Below, one piece after another: positions 43,687 through 51,472 of a stretch of 64,000 nt of DNA (its first letter is position 1; the number at the start of each line of letters is the position of its first letter). Below the pieces are notes generated by a model. That model was not told the origin of the DNA. It did no database searches and saw only the letters and a program-made list of their open reading frames with translations. Source of the DNA: Modestobacter sp. L9-4 (GTDB lineage Bacteria; Actinomycetota; Actinomycetes; Mycobacteriales; Geodermatophilaceae); NCBI RefSeq assembly GCF_019112525.1, contig NZ_CP077800.1:2480001-2544000 (forward strand). Reading direction: 5' to 3'. A program made the position numbers and the translations under genes.

Positions 43687-45723
43687 CTACGCGGGGGCGA
43701 CCGCCAGGTCGGTGGCGGTGGCGGCCTGCTGCGGCTCGGCGCCGACCCGGCGGAGGGCGGCGTCGTGGGCGGCCATCGCCTCCTGCCGGGCGGGCTCCTC
43801 GGCCAGCACGGCACAGTTGAGCCAGGCCTCCGGGGTGCCGAAGCCGTCGACCAGGGTGCGCATGTGCGGCCGCAGCTCCCGGAGCAGGTCGTTGACCACC
43901 GCGGTGAGCGTCTTCGCCCGGGCCGGGGTGAGCCGGCCGTGCTGCAGGAACCAGCCCTTGTCCGCCTCGATGGTGGTCAGCGCGTACAGGTCGCAGACCC
44001 GCCCGAGCAGCGCCTTCGCGGCCGGGTCGGTGGTTCGCTCGATGCCGGCGACGAACGCCTCGAGCACCACCCGGTCGACGTGGGCCTGCGCAGTGCTCAG
44101 CACGTGGTCCTGCACGTCGTTGAAGGCGTCGAAGGGGCGGTCCCGCTTGGTCGTGGCGTTGCGCCGCAGTCGCTTGATGGCGCCGTCCAGGACGTGGCGC
44201 TCGCGGTCCTCCAGTGCCCGCAGCTGCCAGCCGCGGTCGAGCATCGACACCTCCTCGTCCCGGCCGGGGACGGCGTCGACGAGGCGCTGGATCAACCCGC
44301 GCGCGGCGGTGCGCTCCAGCACCGTCTCGCGCACCTGGTCGGCGACGAACTGCGCGCGCCCCCAGCCGTCGAGGGAGCCGAAGGCGTCCCGGTAGCCGGT
44401 GAGCAGCCCCTTGGCGACCAGCTGCATGAGCACCGTGTTGTCGCCCTCGAAGGTGGTGAACACGTCGACGTCGGCCCGCAGACCCGGCAGCCGGTTCTCC
44501 GCCAGGTAGCCCGCGCCCCCGCACGCCTCGCGGCACAGCTGCACGGTGGCCGTGGCGTGCCAGGTCTGCACCGCCTTGAGCCCGGCGGCGCGGGACTCCA
44601 GCTCCCGCTGCACGGCCTCGTCCGGCGCGGGGTCGGACAGCACGTCGTGCATCGTGCAGGTCAGCTCCTCCTGCGCGAAGGCCAGCGCATAGGTGCGGGC
44701 CAGCGCCGGCAGCAGCTTGCGCTGGTGCACCAGGTAGTCGTTGACGACCACCTCGCGGGCCTCCCCGGGCGCGGCGAACTGCCGGCGCACGTCGCCGTAC
44801 CGGACGGCGATCTCCAGGGCCACCTTCGCCGCCGAGGACGCCGAGCCACCGACGCTGACCCGGCCGCGCACCAGGGTGCCGAGCATGGTGAAGAAGCGCC
44901 GCGTCTCGTTCTCGATCGAGGAGCTGTAGGTGCCGTCGGCGGCGACCTGGCCGTAGCGGTCCAGCAGCATGTCCCGCGGCACGCTCACGTGGTCGAAGGA
45001 CAGCCGGCCGTTGTCCACGCCGAGCAGCCCGCCCTTGGAGCCGTCGTCCCCGATGGTCACGCCGGGGGCGGGGGAGCCGTCGGCGTCCCGGATCGGCACG
45101 AGGAAGGCGTGCACGCCGCGACCCTGCCCGCCGGTGACCAGCTGGGCGAAGACGACCGCCATCCGGCCGTCCTGCGCGGCGTTGCCGATGTAGTCCTTGC
45201 GGGCCGCGGCGTGCGGGGTGTGCAGGTCGAACGTCTGCGTCGCCGGGTCGTAGGTGCAGGTCGTGCGCAGCTGCTGGACGTCGGAGCCGTGGCCCGTCTC
45301 GGTCATCGCGAAGCAGCCGGGCAGGTCGAAGCTGATGATCGCCGGCAGGTACGCGTCGTGCTGGCGCTGGTTGCCCAGTGCCTGCACCGCGCCGCCGAAC
45401 AGGCCCCACTGGACGCCGGCCTTCACCATCAGCGACAGGTCGGCGGCGGCCAGCATCTCGATCGCGGCGACCGAGCCGCCCAGGTCGTCGGACCCGCCGT
45501 ACGCGGCCGGGAACGCCAGCCCCACCTGGCCGGTGGCGGCGAGCTTCGCGGCCAGCGCGGTCACCCGGGCGCGCGCCTCGGACATCGACTCCCCGTGGAC
45601 GACGGCGTACTCGGCGGTGCCCAGCTGCTCGCGCGCGTCCTGGCGCACCCGCGCCCAGCGGCCGTCGAGGGCCTGCTGGAGCTCGCGGGGGTCGACGGGC
45701 TGACGTGCGGGGCTGCCGGTCAT
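43687..45723 (-). CDS. Acyl-CoA dehydrogenase/oxidase (FadE-type)
   Basis: 678 aa, longer than ordinary acyl-CoA dehydrogenases and closer to the ACOX-like form with an extra C-terminal helical domain. FAD/substrate regions: GLAFPAAYGGSDDLGGSV, CFAMTETGHGSDVQQLRT, RKDYIGNAAQ, YGDVRRQFA and EACGGAGYLAENRLPGLRAD; FTTFEGDNTVLMQL carries the glutamate that acts as base in this family. Catalyses alpha,beta-desaturation of acyl-CoA. ATG at 45723 with GGAGGACAG upstream, overlapping the TetR stop by four bases. With thiolase, FabG4 and HtdX it makes a full oxidation set. Confidence 0.92.
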   Translation of the reverse strand: MTGSPARQPVDPRELQQALDGRWARVRQDAREQLGTAEYAVVHGESMSEARARVTALAAKLAATGQVGLAFPAAYGGSDDLGGSVAAIEMLAAADLSLMVKAGVQWGLFGGAVQALGNQRQHDAYLPAIISFDLPGCFAMTETGHGSDVQQLRTTCTYDPATQTFDLHTPHAAARKDYIGNAAQDGRMAVVFAQLVTGGQGRGVHAFLVPIRDADGSPAPGVTIGDDGSKGGLLGVDNGRLSFDHVSVPRDMLLDRYGQVAADGTYSSSIENETRRFFTMLGTLVRGRVSVGGSASSAAKVALEIAVRYGDVRRQFAAPGEAREVVVNDYLVHQRKLLPALARTYALAFAQEELTCTMHDVLSDPAPDEAVQRELESRAAGLKAVQTWHATATVQLCREACGGAGYLAENRLPGLRADVDVFTTFEGDNTVLMQLVAKGLLTGYRDAFGSLDGWGRAQFVADQVRETVLERTAARGLIQRLVDAVPGRDEEVSMLDRGWQLRALEDRERHVLDGAIKRLRRNATTKRDRPFDAFNDVQDHVLSTAQAHVDRVVLEAFVAGIERTTDPAAKALLGRVCDLYALTTIEADKGWFLQHGRLTPARAKTLTAVVNDLLRELRPHMRTLVDGFGTPEAWLNCAVLAEEPARQEAMAAHDAALRRVGAEPQQAATATDLAVAPA

Positions 45724-46376
45724 CTGTCCTCCAGGGGGGTGCGCGGAGCGGGGGTGACGACGCCGCCGAGCCCGGCCCAGGCCAGGTCGGTGAGCGAGGC
45801 GGCGAGCTGGGCGCGGGGCATCGGGCGGTCGGCGCGCAGCCACCAGTCGGCGGCGGCCCGGACACCCCCGATGACGCTGTGGCCCCACGGGACGGCGGCG
45901 GCGGTGTCCTGCCCGGCCCGGCGCAGGGAGGCGGCGACCAGCGCGCCCAGCTCGTCGCCGACGAGGTCGATGAGGCTGGTCAGCGGGTCGTCGCCGTCGG
46001 TGGGGAGCTGGTGGGAGACCACGAAGCGGTAGACCTCGGGGTCGGCCTCCAGGAAGTGCAGGTAGGTCTCGACGGCGGCGGCGACCATCTCGCGCGGGTG
46101 GTCGCTGCTGCCGATCGCCTCGCGCAGCTTGCGGGTCAGCTGCTCGGCGACCCGGGTGCAGACGGCGACGTAGAGCTCGTTGCGGTCGGTGAAGTGCCGG
46201 TAGACGACGGTCTTGGAGGTGCCGGCCTCGGCGGCGATCTCCTCCATGCCGACGCCGGCACCGTGCTTGCCGACGGCGGCCAGCGTGGCCTGCACCAGCT
46301 GCTCGCGGCGCTCGCGGCGGTGGTCGTCCCACCGGGAGCTGCGCCGGTCGCGGGACGGCGTCGTCGGAGCGTTCAC
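45720..46376 (-). CDS. TetR-family regulator of the fatty-acid genes
   Basis: 218 aa. HTH at about residues 25-70 (RERREQLVQATLAAVGKHGA, IAAEAGTSKTVVYRHFTDRN), then a helical ligand domain (EMVAAAVETYLHFLEADPEV). Start GTG at 46376 (MVNAPTTPSRD). Translationally coupled to the acyl-CoA dehydrogenase (ATGA). The inter-start region to the thiolase gene, only 79 bp, contains a CGGTACC palindrome, the expected operator. Acyl-CoA responsiveness is inference from context. Confidence 0.9.
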   Translation of the reverse strand: MNAPTTPSRDRRSSRWDDHRRERREQLVQATLAAVGKHGAGVGMEEIAAEAGTSKTVVYRHFTDRNELYVAVCTRVAEQLTRKLREAIGSSDHPREMVAAAVETYLHFLEADPEVYRFVVSHQLPTDGDDPLTSLIDLVGDELGALVAASLRRAGQDTAAAVPWGHSVIGGVRAAADWWLRADRPMPRAQLAASLTDLAWAGLGGVVTPAPRTPLEDR

Positions 46377-46384
46377 GACACGAA

Positions 46385-46408
46385 CGGTACCTGGTACTCT
46401 CGGTACCG
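46385..46408. promoter_or_regulatory. TetR operator between the fatty-acid operons
   Basis: CGGTACC (46385-46391) and GGTACCG (46402-46408) form an inverted repeat around TGGTACTCTC; TACTCT is a possible -10 for the thiolase gene. Central in the 79-bp divergent promoter region. Confidence 0.65.
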
Positions 46409-46455
46409 CAAATGACCCGTCAGGGTCGTCTCGCCATGACCAACGGAGGTCCCCG

Positions 46456-47739
46456 ATGGCACCGCAGACCCGCCAGGCCGCGATCGTCGGGGGCAACCGG
46501 ACCCCGTTCGCCCGTGCCAACTCCGTCTACGCCCGGGCGAGCAACCAGGACATGCTCACCGCCGCGATCGACGGGCTGGTCGCCCGCTTCGGCCTGCAGG
46601 ACGCCCAGGTCGGGGAGGTCGTCGCCGGTGCGGTGCTCAAGCACTCCCGGGACTTCAACCTGACGCGGGAAGCGGTGCTCGGCTCCCGGCTGTCCGCGGC
46701 CACGCCCGCCTACGACGTCCAGCAGGCCTGCGGCACCGGGCTCGAGGCCGCCGTCCTGGTGGCCAACAAGATCGCCCTCGGGCAGGTCGAGTCAGGCATC
46801 GCCGGGGGCGTGGATACCGCCTCCGACGCCCCGGTCGCGGTGAACGAGGACCTGCGCCGCGTGCTCATGGACCTCAACCGCGCGAAGACGCTGCAGCAGC
46901 GGGTCAAGGCGCTGTCCGGGCTGCGTCCGGGCCACCTGTCGCCGTCGGTGCCGAGCACGTCCGAGCCGCGCACCGGGCTGTCGATGGGCGAGCACGCCGC
47001 GATCACCGCCGCGCAGTGGGAGATCGGCCGCACCGAGCAGGACGAGCTCGCCCTGGCCTCGCACCGCAACCTGGCCGCCGCCTACGAGCGCGGCTTCTTC
47101 GACGACCTGGTCACCCCCTACCTCGGCCTGGCGCGGGACAACAACCTGCGCCCGGACACCTCGATGGAGAAGCTGGCCAAGCTCAAGCCGGTGTTCGGCA
47201 AGGGTGCCGACGCCACGATGACGGCGGGCAACTCCACGCCGCTCACCGACGGGGCGTCGGCGGTCCTGCTGGCCAGCGACGAGTGGGCCGCCGAGCGCGG
47301 GCTGCCGGTGCTGGCCCACCTGGTCGACGCCCAGACCGCGGCGGTCGACCACGTGCACGGCGGCGAGGGCCTGCTGATGGCCCCGGTGCACGCCGTCCCG
47401 GTGCTGCTGGCCCGCAACGGCCTCACCCTGCAGGACTTCGACTACTACGAGGTGCACGAGGCCTTCGCCTCGACGGTGCTGGCCACGCTCAAGGCGTGGG
47501 AGGACCCGGCCTACTGCAAGGACACCCTCGGCCTGGACGCCCCGCTGGGGTCGATCGACCGGTCGAAGCTCAACGTCGCCGGCTCCTCGCTGGCCGCCGG
47601 GCACCCGTTCGCCGCCACCGGCGGGCGGATCGTGGCGACGCTGGCCAAGCTGCTCGCCGAGGCCGGCCCGGGCAAGCGCGGGCTGATCAGCATCTGCGCC
47701 GCCGGCGGCCAGGGCGTCGTCGCCGTCCTCGAGTCCTGA
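46456..47739 (+). CDS. Acetyl-CoA C-acyltransferase (FadI/FadA2-type thiolase)
   Basis: 427 aa. Nucleophile Cys92 in QQACGTGLEA, YYEVHEAFAST (His), GHPFAATGGR and the second catalytic Cys in ISICAAGGQG. The FadI/FadA2-like branch is indicated by the AGAVLKHSRDFNLTRE region and the HPFAATGGR variation. Performs the last thiolytic step of beta-oxidation or the reverse condensation. ATG at 46456 after a full GGAGG. Followed after 106 bp by fabG4, the gap containing a very long hairpin. Confidence 0.93.
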   Translation: MAPQTRQAAIVGGNRTPFARANSVYARASNQDMLTAAIDGLVARFGLQDAQVGEVVAGAVLKHSRDFNLTREAVLGSRLSAATPAYDVQQACGTGLEAAVLVANKIALGQVESGIAGGVDTASDAPVAVNEDLRRVLMDLNRAKTLQQRVKALSGLRPGHLSPSVPSTSEPRTGLSMGEHAAITAAQWEIGRTEQDELALASHRNLAAAYERGFFDDLVTPYLGLARDNNLRPDTSMEKLAKLKPVFGKGADATMTAGNSTPLTDGASAVLLASDEWAAERGLPVLAHLVDAQTAAVDHVHGGEGLLMAPVHAVPVLLARNGLTLQDFDYYEVHEAFASTVLATLKAWEDPAYCKDTLGLDAPLGSIDRSKLNVAGSSLAAGHPFAATGGRIVATLAKLLAEAGPGKRGLISICAAGGQGVVAVLES

Positions 47740-47746
47740 CCCCCTC

Positions 47747-47818
47747 GGGTCGACCCGCGCACGGCAGGGTGGGGCCGCGTACGCACGCGGCTCCGCCCTG
47801 CGCGGCGCGGCTCGACCC
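47747..47818 (+). promoter_or_regulatory. Long intra-operon hairpin between thiolase and fabG4
   Basis: 72 nt fold back almost completely. Outer arms GGGTCGA-n-CCGCGC (47747-47760) and GCGCGG-n-TCGACCC (47805-47818). Inner 17-bp arms GCAGGGTGGGGCCGCGT (47764-47780) and ACGCGGCTCCGCCCTGC (47785-47801) pair with two G-U pairs around ACGC. It may attenuate or stabilise the transcript; termination before fabG4 is the alternative. Confidence 0.7.
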
Positions 47819-47845
47819 GGCTCCCCTCCACGCAAGGACGACGAC

Positions 47846-49186
47846 ATGAGCGACTGGTACCGCGACCTCGCCAACTCCGGCCTCGGCGCGACGATCACCA
47901 AGCAGCTGGGGCTGCCCCGCCCGGCCGTCCTGCGGCGGTACGAGCCCGGTCAGCCGCTGCTGCCCGGTCCCGCCGTGGTCGGCGCGGCCGGGCAGGGCCG
48001 GTTGCACGAGCAGCTGACCACGCTGCTCATCGACGCCGGGGTCACGGTCAGCAGCCCGACCGCGGACGGCGAGCGGCTGTCGGCCGTGCTGCTCGACGCC
48101 ACCGGGCTCAGCGGCCCGGCCGACCTGGCCGGCGCGCACGCGCTGCTCGCCCCGGCGGTCAAGCGGCTGGCCCCGAGCGGCCGGGTGCTCGTGCTCGCCG
48201 ACCCTCCGGCCGACGCCGACAGCCCCGCGCAGGCCGCGGCCCGGCAGGCGCTGGAGGGCCTGGTCCGGTCGCTGGCCAAGGAGCTGCGAGCCGGTGCGAC
48301 GGCGAACCTGGTGCTGGTGCCCGCCGGCGCCGAGGACGGCCTGGCCGGCCCGGTGCGCTTCTTCCTCTCCGGTCGCTCGGCCTACGTCGACGGCCAGGTG
48401 CTCACCCTCACCGCGGCCTCCGTGCCCGCCGGGACGGACGACGTGCGCCCTCTGGCGGGGAAGACCGCCGTGGTCACCGGGGCCGCCCGCGGCATCGGCG
48501 CGGCCATCGCGCGGGTGCTGTCCCGCGACGGCGCGCACGTGGTGCTGGTCGACGTCCCGGCGGCGGGGGAGTCCCTCGCCGCGGTCGCCAACGAGGTCGG
48601 CGGGACGGCGGTCGCGATGGACATCACCGCCCCCGACGCCGGACCGCGGCTGGCCCGCCAGCTCGTCGCCCGGCACGGCGGCGCCGACGTCGTGGTGCAC
48701 AACGCCGGCATCACCCGCGACAAGCTGCTGGTCAACATGGACGCCGACCGCTGGAACGCGGTGCTGGCGGTGAACCTGCAGGCCCAGCTCGACCTCACCC
48801 AGGCCCTGCTGGACACCGCCGGTGCGCTCAAGGCCGGTGCCCGGGTGGTCAGCGTCAGCTCGCAGTCCGGGATCGCCGGCAACCGCGGGCAGACGAACTA
48901 CGCGGCGTCCAAGGCCGGGATCATCGGCATGGTGCGTGCCTGGGCGCCAGCGTTCGCCGAGCGTGGCGCCACGGTCAACGCGGTCGCCCCCGGGTTCATC
49001 GTCACGGACATGACGGCGTCGATGCCGCTGGGCCCCCGGGAGATCGGGGCGCGGCTGAACTCGCTGCAGCAGGGCGGGCTGCCGGTCGACGTCGCCGAGA
49101 CGATCGCCTGGCTCGCGCAGCCGGCCAGTGCCGGGGTCAACGGCCAGGTCGTGCGGGTGTGCGGCCAGTCGCTGGTCGGCGCGTGA
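47846..49186 (+). CDS. fabG4: High-molecular-weight 3-oxoacyl-ACP/CoA reductase FabG4
   Basis: 446 aa, about 200 residues longer than ordinary FabG. Residues 1-205 form a degenerate Rossmann-like N-domain (GLGATITKQLGLPRP at the start); residues 208-446 are a full SDR: VTGAARGIGAAIARV, HNAGITRD, VSSQSG, Tyr352 and Lys356 in YAASKAG, and a C-terminal GQVVRVCGQ. Same architecture as mycobacterial FabG4 (Rv0242c), an NADH-preferring reductase of long-chain oxoacyl-CoA. The stop overlaps the GTG of the MaoC gene (GTGA). Confidence 0.92.
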   Translation: MSDWYRDLANSGLGATITKQLGLPRPAVLRRYEPGQPLLPGPAVVGAAGQGRLHEQLTTLLIDAGVTVSSPTADGERLSAVLLDATGLSGPADLAGAHALLAPAVKRLAPSGRVLVLADPPADADSPAQAAARQALEGLVRSLAKELRAGATANLVLVPAGAEDGLAGPVRFFLSGRSAYVDGQVLTLTAASVPAGTDDVRPLAGKTAVVTGAARGIGAAIARVLSRDGAHVVLVDVPAAGESLAAVANEVGGTAVAMDITAPDAGPRLARQLVARHGGADVVVHNAGITRDKLLVNMDADRWNAVLAVNLQAQLDLTQALLDTAGALKAGARVVSVSSQSGIAGNRGQTNYAASKAGIIGMVRAWAPAFAERGATVNAVAPGFIVTDMTASMPLGPREIGARLNSLQQGGLPVDVAETIAWLAQPASAGVNGQVVRVCGQSLVGA

Positions 49187-50013
49187 CGGGACCGTCCCTG
49201 GCCCGGCTGTTCGTGACGGCGGCGCTCACCGCGCGCGGCCGGGGCGGTGCGCTGCCCGACACCCGGCTGGCCCGGGCCGGGGTGACCGTCGACGCGGCGC
49301 GGCTGGCCGCCTACTCCAGCGTCTGCGGGTTCCCGCTCACCGGCGTGCTGCCGGTGACGTTCCCGCACCTGCTGGCCTTCCCGCTGCAGACCGCGCTGAT
49401 GACCGACCGCGCCTTCCCGCTGGCGCTGCCCGGGCTGGTGCACGTGCGGCAGCAGATCGCGCAGACGCGGCCGATCGCGGCCGGTGAGCCGCTGGACGTC
49501 GAGGTCTGGGCCGAGCGGCTCGCCCCGCACCGGCGCGGCGCGACCGTCGACCTGTGCGCCGCGGTGTCGGCCGACGGGGCCGAGGTGTGGCGCGGGCGCT
49601 CGACCTACCTGGCCCGCGGTGCGACCGCACCCGCCGGCGCCCCGGAGGCCGACGTCGACGTCCCGGTGGCTGCGCCGGAGCGGACGAGCGCCCGGTGGCG
49701 GGTGCCCGCGGACGCCGGACGGCGGTACGCGCGGGTCTCCGGCGACGTGAACCCGATCCACCTGTCGGCTCTGAGTGCGCGGGCGTTCGGCTTCCCACGG
49801 GCGATCGCGCACGGCATGTGGGTGGAGGCCCGCGCCCTGGCCGCGCTGTCCGGCCGGCTGCCCGACGCCCTCGACGTGGACGTCGCCTTCCGCAGGCCGC
49901 TGCTGCTGCCCTCGACCGTGGAGCTCGCCACGGCCCGCACCGGGGTGGGCTGGGACTTCGCCGTGCGCGGTGGGGGCAGCGAGCACCTGGTCGGGGCCGT
50001 CCGGGCGTCCTGA
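49183..50013 (+). CDS. htdX: MaoC-like 3-hydroxyacyl-thioester dehydratase (HtdX type)
   Basis: 276 aa double-hotdog dehydratase. The hydratase-2 motif is YARVSGDVNPIHLSALSARA with the catalytic Asp188 and His193, then FPRAIAHGMW. The N-terminal half is a non-catalytic hotdog (FPHLLAFPLQTALMTDRAFP). Hydrates or dehydrates acyl-CoA/ACP in fatty-acid metabolism. Mycobacterial HtdX (Rv0241c) also neighbours FabG4, FadA2 and FadE5. Translationally coupled to fabG4 by a four-base overlap. Last gene of the module. Confidence 0.9.
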   Translation: MTGPSLARLFVTAALTARGRGGALPDTRLARAGVTVDAARLAAYSSVCGFPLTGVLPVTFPHLLAFPLQTALMTDRAFPLALPGLVHVRQQIAQTRPIAAGEPLDVEVWAERLAPHRRGATVDLCAAVSADGAEVWRGRSTYLARGATAPAGAPEADVDVPVAAPERTSARWRVPADAGRRYARVSGDVNPIHLSALSARAFGFPRAIAHGMWVEARALAALSGRLPDALDVDVAFRRPLLLPSTVELATARTGVGWDFAVRGGGSEHLVGAVRAS

Positions 50014-50138
50014 TGCCGATCCGCCGCGACTGCGTGGTGCAGCCGGGCACCGGGCGTCTGCTCGCCTAGGCTCTCCTGCGGCGTGCAGCGGTCGTGCGCA
50101 GCTGCGGCACGCGGCCAGGACAACCCGGGGAGGGCACC

Positions 50139-51218
50139 GTGGACCCGATCCGTGGTCGGCGCGAGGACGAGGACCACACCCAGCGCTGGGACCTGGTGGC
50201 CGAGCCGGGGATGCGCCCGCGAGGCCTGCCGCCCGTGCCGGGCCGCCCGCCCGTCCCACCGCAACCCGCCTGGCAGCAGCCCGCCTGGCAGCAGCCCGCC
50301 GCGCAGCAGTCCACCGCCTGGGACGACGACACCGACCAGCACCGCGACCTGCCCGGCCTGAGCTGGGACGAGACCGGCACGCACGACCGCTACGCCGACG
50401 ACCGCCACGCCGACGACTACCGCTACGGCGACCCGCAGCACGACGACCACTGGGACGACGAGGACGCCGGTGCCGCGCGGCGCCGCGACCCGCTCTGGCA
50501 GATCGCAGCGCGCGGCCTCGGCCAGCTGCTGGTGACCGCCGGGCTGGTCGTCATGCTGTTCGTCTTCTACGAGGTCTACGTGACCGACTTCATCAACGAC
50601 CGCACGCAGGGCCAGCTCAGCGACGAGATCCACCAGCAGTGGGAGGCCGCGCCGCCCGTCGACCCCGCTGCCCCGCTGGTGGCCCCGCCGGTCGGGCAGC
50701 CGGTCGCGGTCGTGCACATCCCGCGGCTGGGCGCGGACTACCAGCGCGTCGTCCTCGAGGGCACCGCCGAGGACGAGCTGTCCCAGGGGCCGGGCCACTA
50801 CGTCGGCACCGCGTTGCCCGGCCAGCCGGGCAACGTCGCGCTCGCCGGTCACCGCGTGGGCAAGGGCTCGCCGTTCCTCGACGCCGACAAGCTGCTGCCC
50901 GGCGACCCGATCGTGGTCGAGACCGCCACCAGCTGGTACGTCTACCGCGTCCTCGGCACCCCCGGGACGACCGACTACGGCACCGACGCCAACGGCGTGC
51001 CCGGCCAGCAGATCGTCACCCCGGACCGGGTCGACGTGATCGCCCCGGTGCCCGGCGGCAACGAGGCGTCCGCACCGGCCGGCGCGTACCTGACCCTCAC
51101 CACCTGCCACCCCAAGTACTCGGCACGGCAGCGGCTCGTCGTCCACGCCGTCCTCGACGGTGGGGCCATCAGCAAGGCCGAGGCGCCCGACGGCCCTCCG
51201 GCACTCCAGGAGGGCTGA
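50139..51218 (+). CDS. srtE: Class E sortase
   Basis: 359 aa membrane transpeptidase. Residues 1-115 are a long cytoplasmic, Pro/Gln/Asp-rich leader (AWQQPAWQQPAAQQ, RYADDRHADDYRYGD). One membrane helix at 127-148. The extracellular sortase barrel has His238 (ALAGHRVGKGSPF), Cys323 (TLTTCHPKYSARQR) and Arg330. This TLTTC-H-P form defines SrtE, which attaches LAxTG proteins to peptidoglycan. A likely substrate with LAFTG is encoded at 53629. GTG at 50139 after GGGGAGGG. Followed 3 bp on by a small membrane protein gene. Confidence 0.95.
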   Translation: MDPIRGRREDEDHTQRWDLVAEPGMRPRGLPPVPGRPPVPPQPAWQQPAWQQPAAQQSTAWDDDTDQHRDLPGLSWDETGTHDRYADDRHADDYRYGDPQHDDHWDDEDAGAARRRDPLWQIAARGLGQLLVTAGLVVMLFVFYEVYVTDFINDRTQGQLSDEIHQQWEAAPPVDPAAPLVAPPVGQPVAVVHIPRLGADYQRVVLEGTAEDELSQGPGHYVGTALPGQPGNVALAGHRVGKGSPFLDADKLLPGDPIVVETATSWYVYRVLGTPGTTDYGTDANGVPGQQIVTPDRVDVIAPVPGGNEASAPAGAYLTLTTCHPKYSARQRLVVHAVLDGGAISKAEAPDGPPALQEG

Positions 51219-51221
51219 GAC

Positions 51222-51380
51222 GTGTACGGCTGGATCTGGCGGCACCTGCCCGGCCCGACGGCGAGCAAGGCGGTGCTGGCCCTGGTGCTGGTGCTCGCGG
51301 TGGTCGCCCTGTTGCTGTTCGTCGTCTTCCCGTGGGTCGAGCCCCGGCTGCCCTTCAACGACGTCACCGTCGACCAGTAG
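51222..51380 (+). CDS. Small single-pass membrane protein next to sortase
   Basis: 52 aa. N-terminal VYGWIWRHLPGPTASK (first residue Met in the protein), one hydrophobic helix at about 17-37, then FPWVEPRLPFNDVTVDQ outside. Such short proteins commonly sit between srtE and the pabA/pknB region in actinobacteria; the conserved WxxxHLPG and F-P-W-V pattern supports a real gene. AGGAGGG lies upstream of the GTG. Function unknown; a role with the sortase or cell-division kinases is only inference. Confidence 0.8.
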   Translation: MYGWIWRHLPGPTASKAVLALVLVLAVVALLLFVVFPWVEPRLPFNDVTVDQ

Positions 51381-51381
51381 A

Positions 51382-51457
51382 AGGACCCCGCTGCCCCCCA
51401 CCACTCGCGAGCTCGTGGCGGGCCCCTGCAGCGGGGCCGAGGGGGACGGCGGGGTCC
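51382..51457. terminator. GAAGGAC-type hairpin element, copy B
   Basis: Starts AAGGACCCCGCTGCCCCCCA right after the small membrane protein stop. CCCCGCTGC (51386-51394) pairs with GCAGCGGGG (51428-51436); GGACCCCG can alternatively pair with CGGGGTCC (51450-51457). The centre again has CTCGCGAG. Lies between converging genes. Confidence 0.65.
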
Positions 51458-51472
51458 TGAGGGCTGCTGAGG

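Noticed and set aside
39941..45865. Open frame of nearly 2,000 codons antisense to the GH3 gene and running into the acyl-CoA dehydrogenase region
   Set aside because: Mostly an antisense or out-of-frame artefact of GC skew; the GH3 gene and the dehydrogenase explain the region fully.
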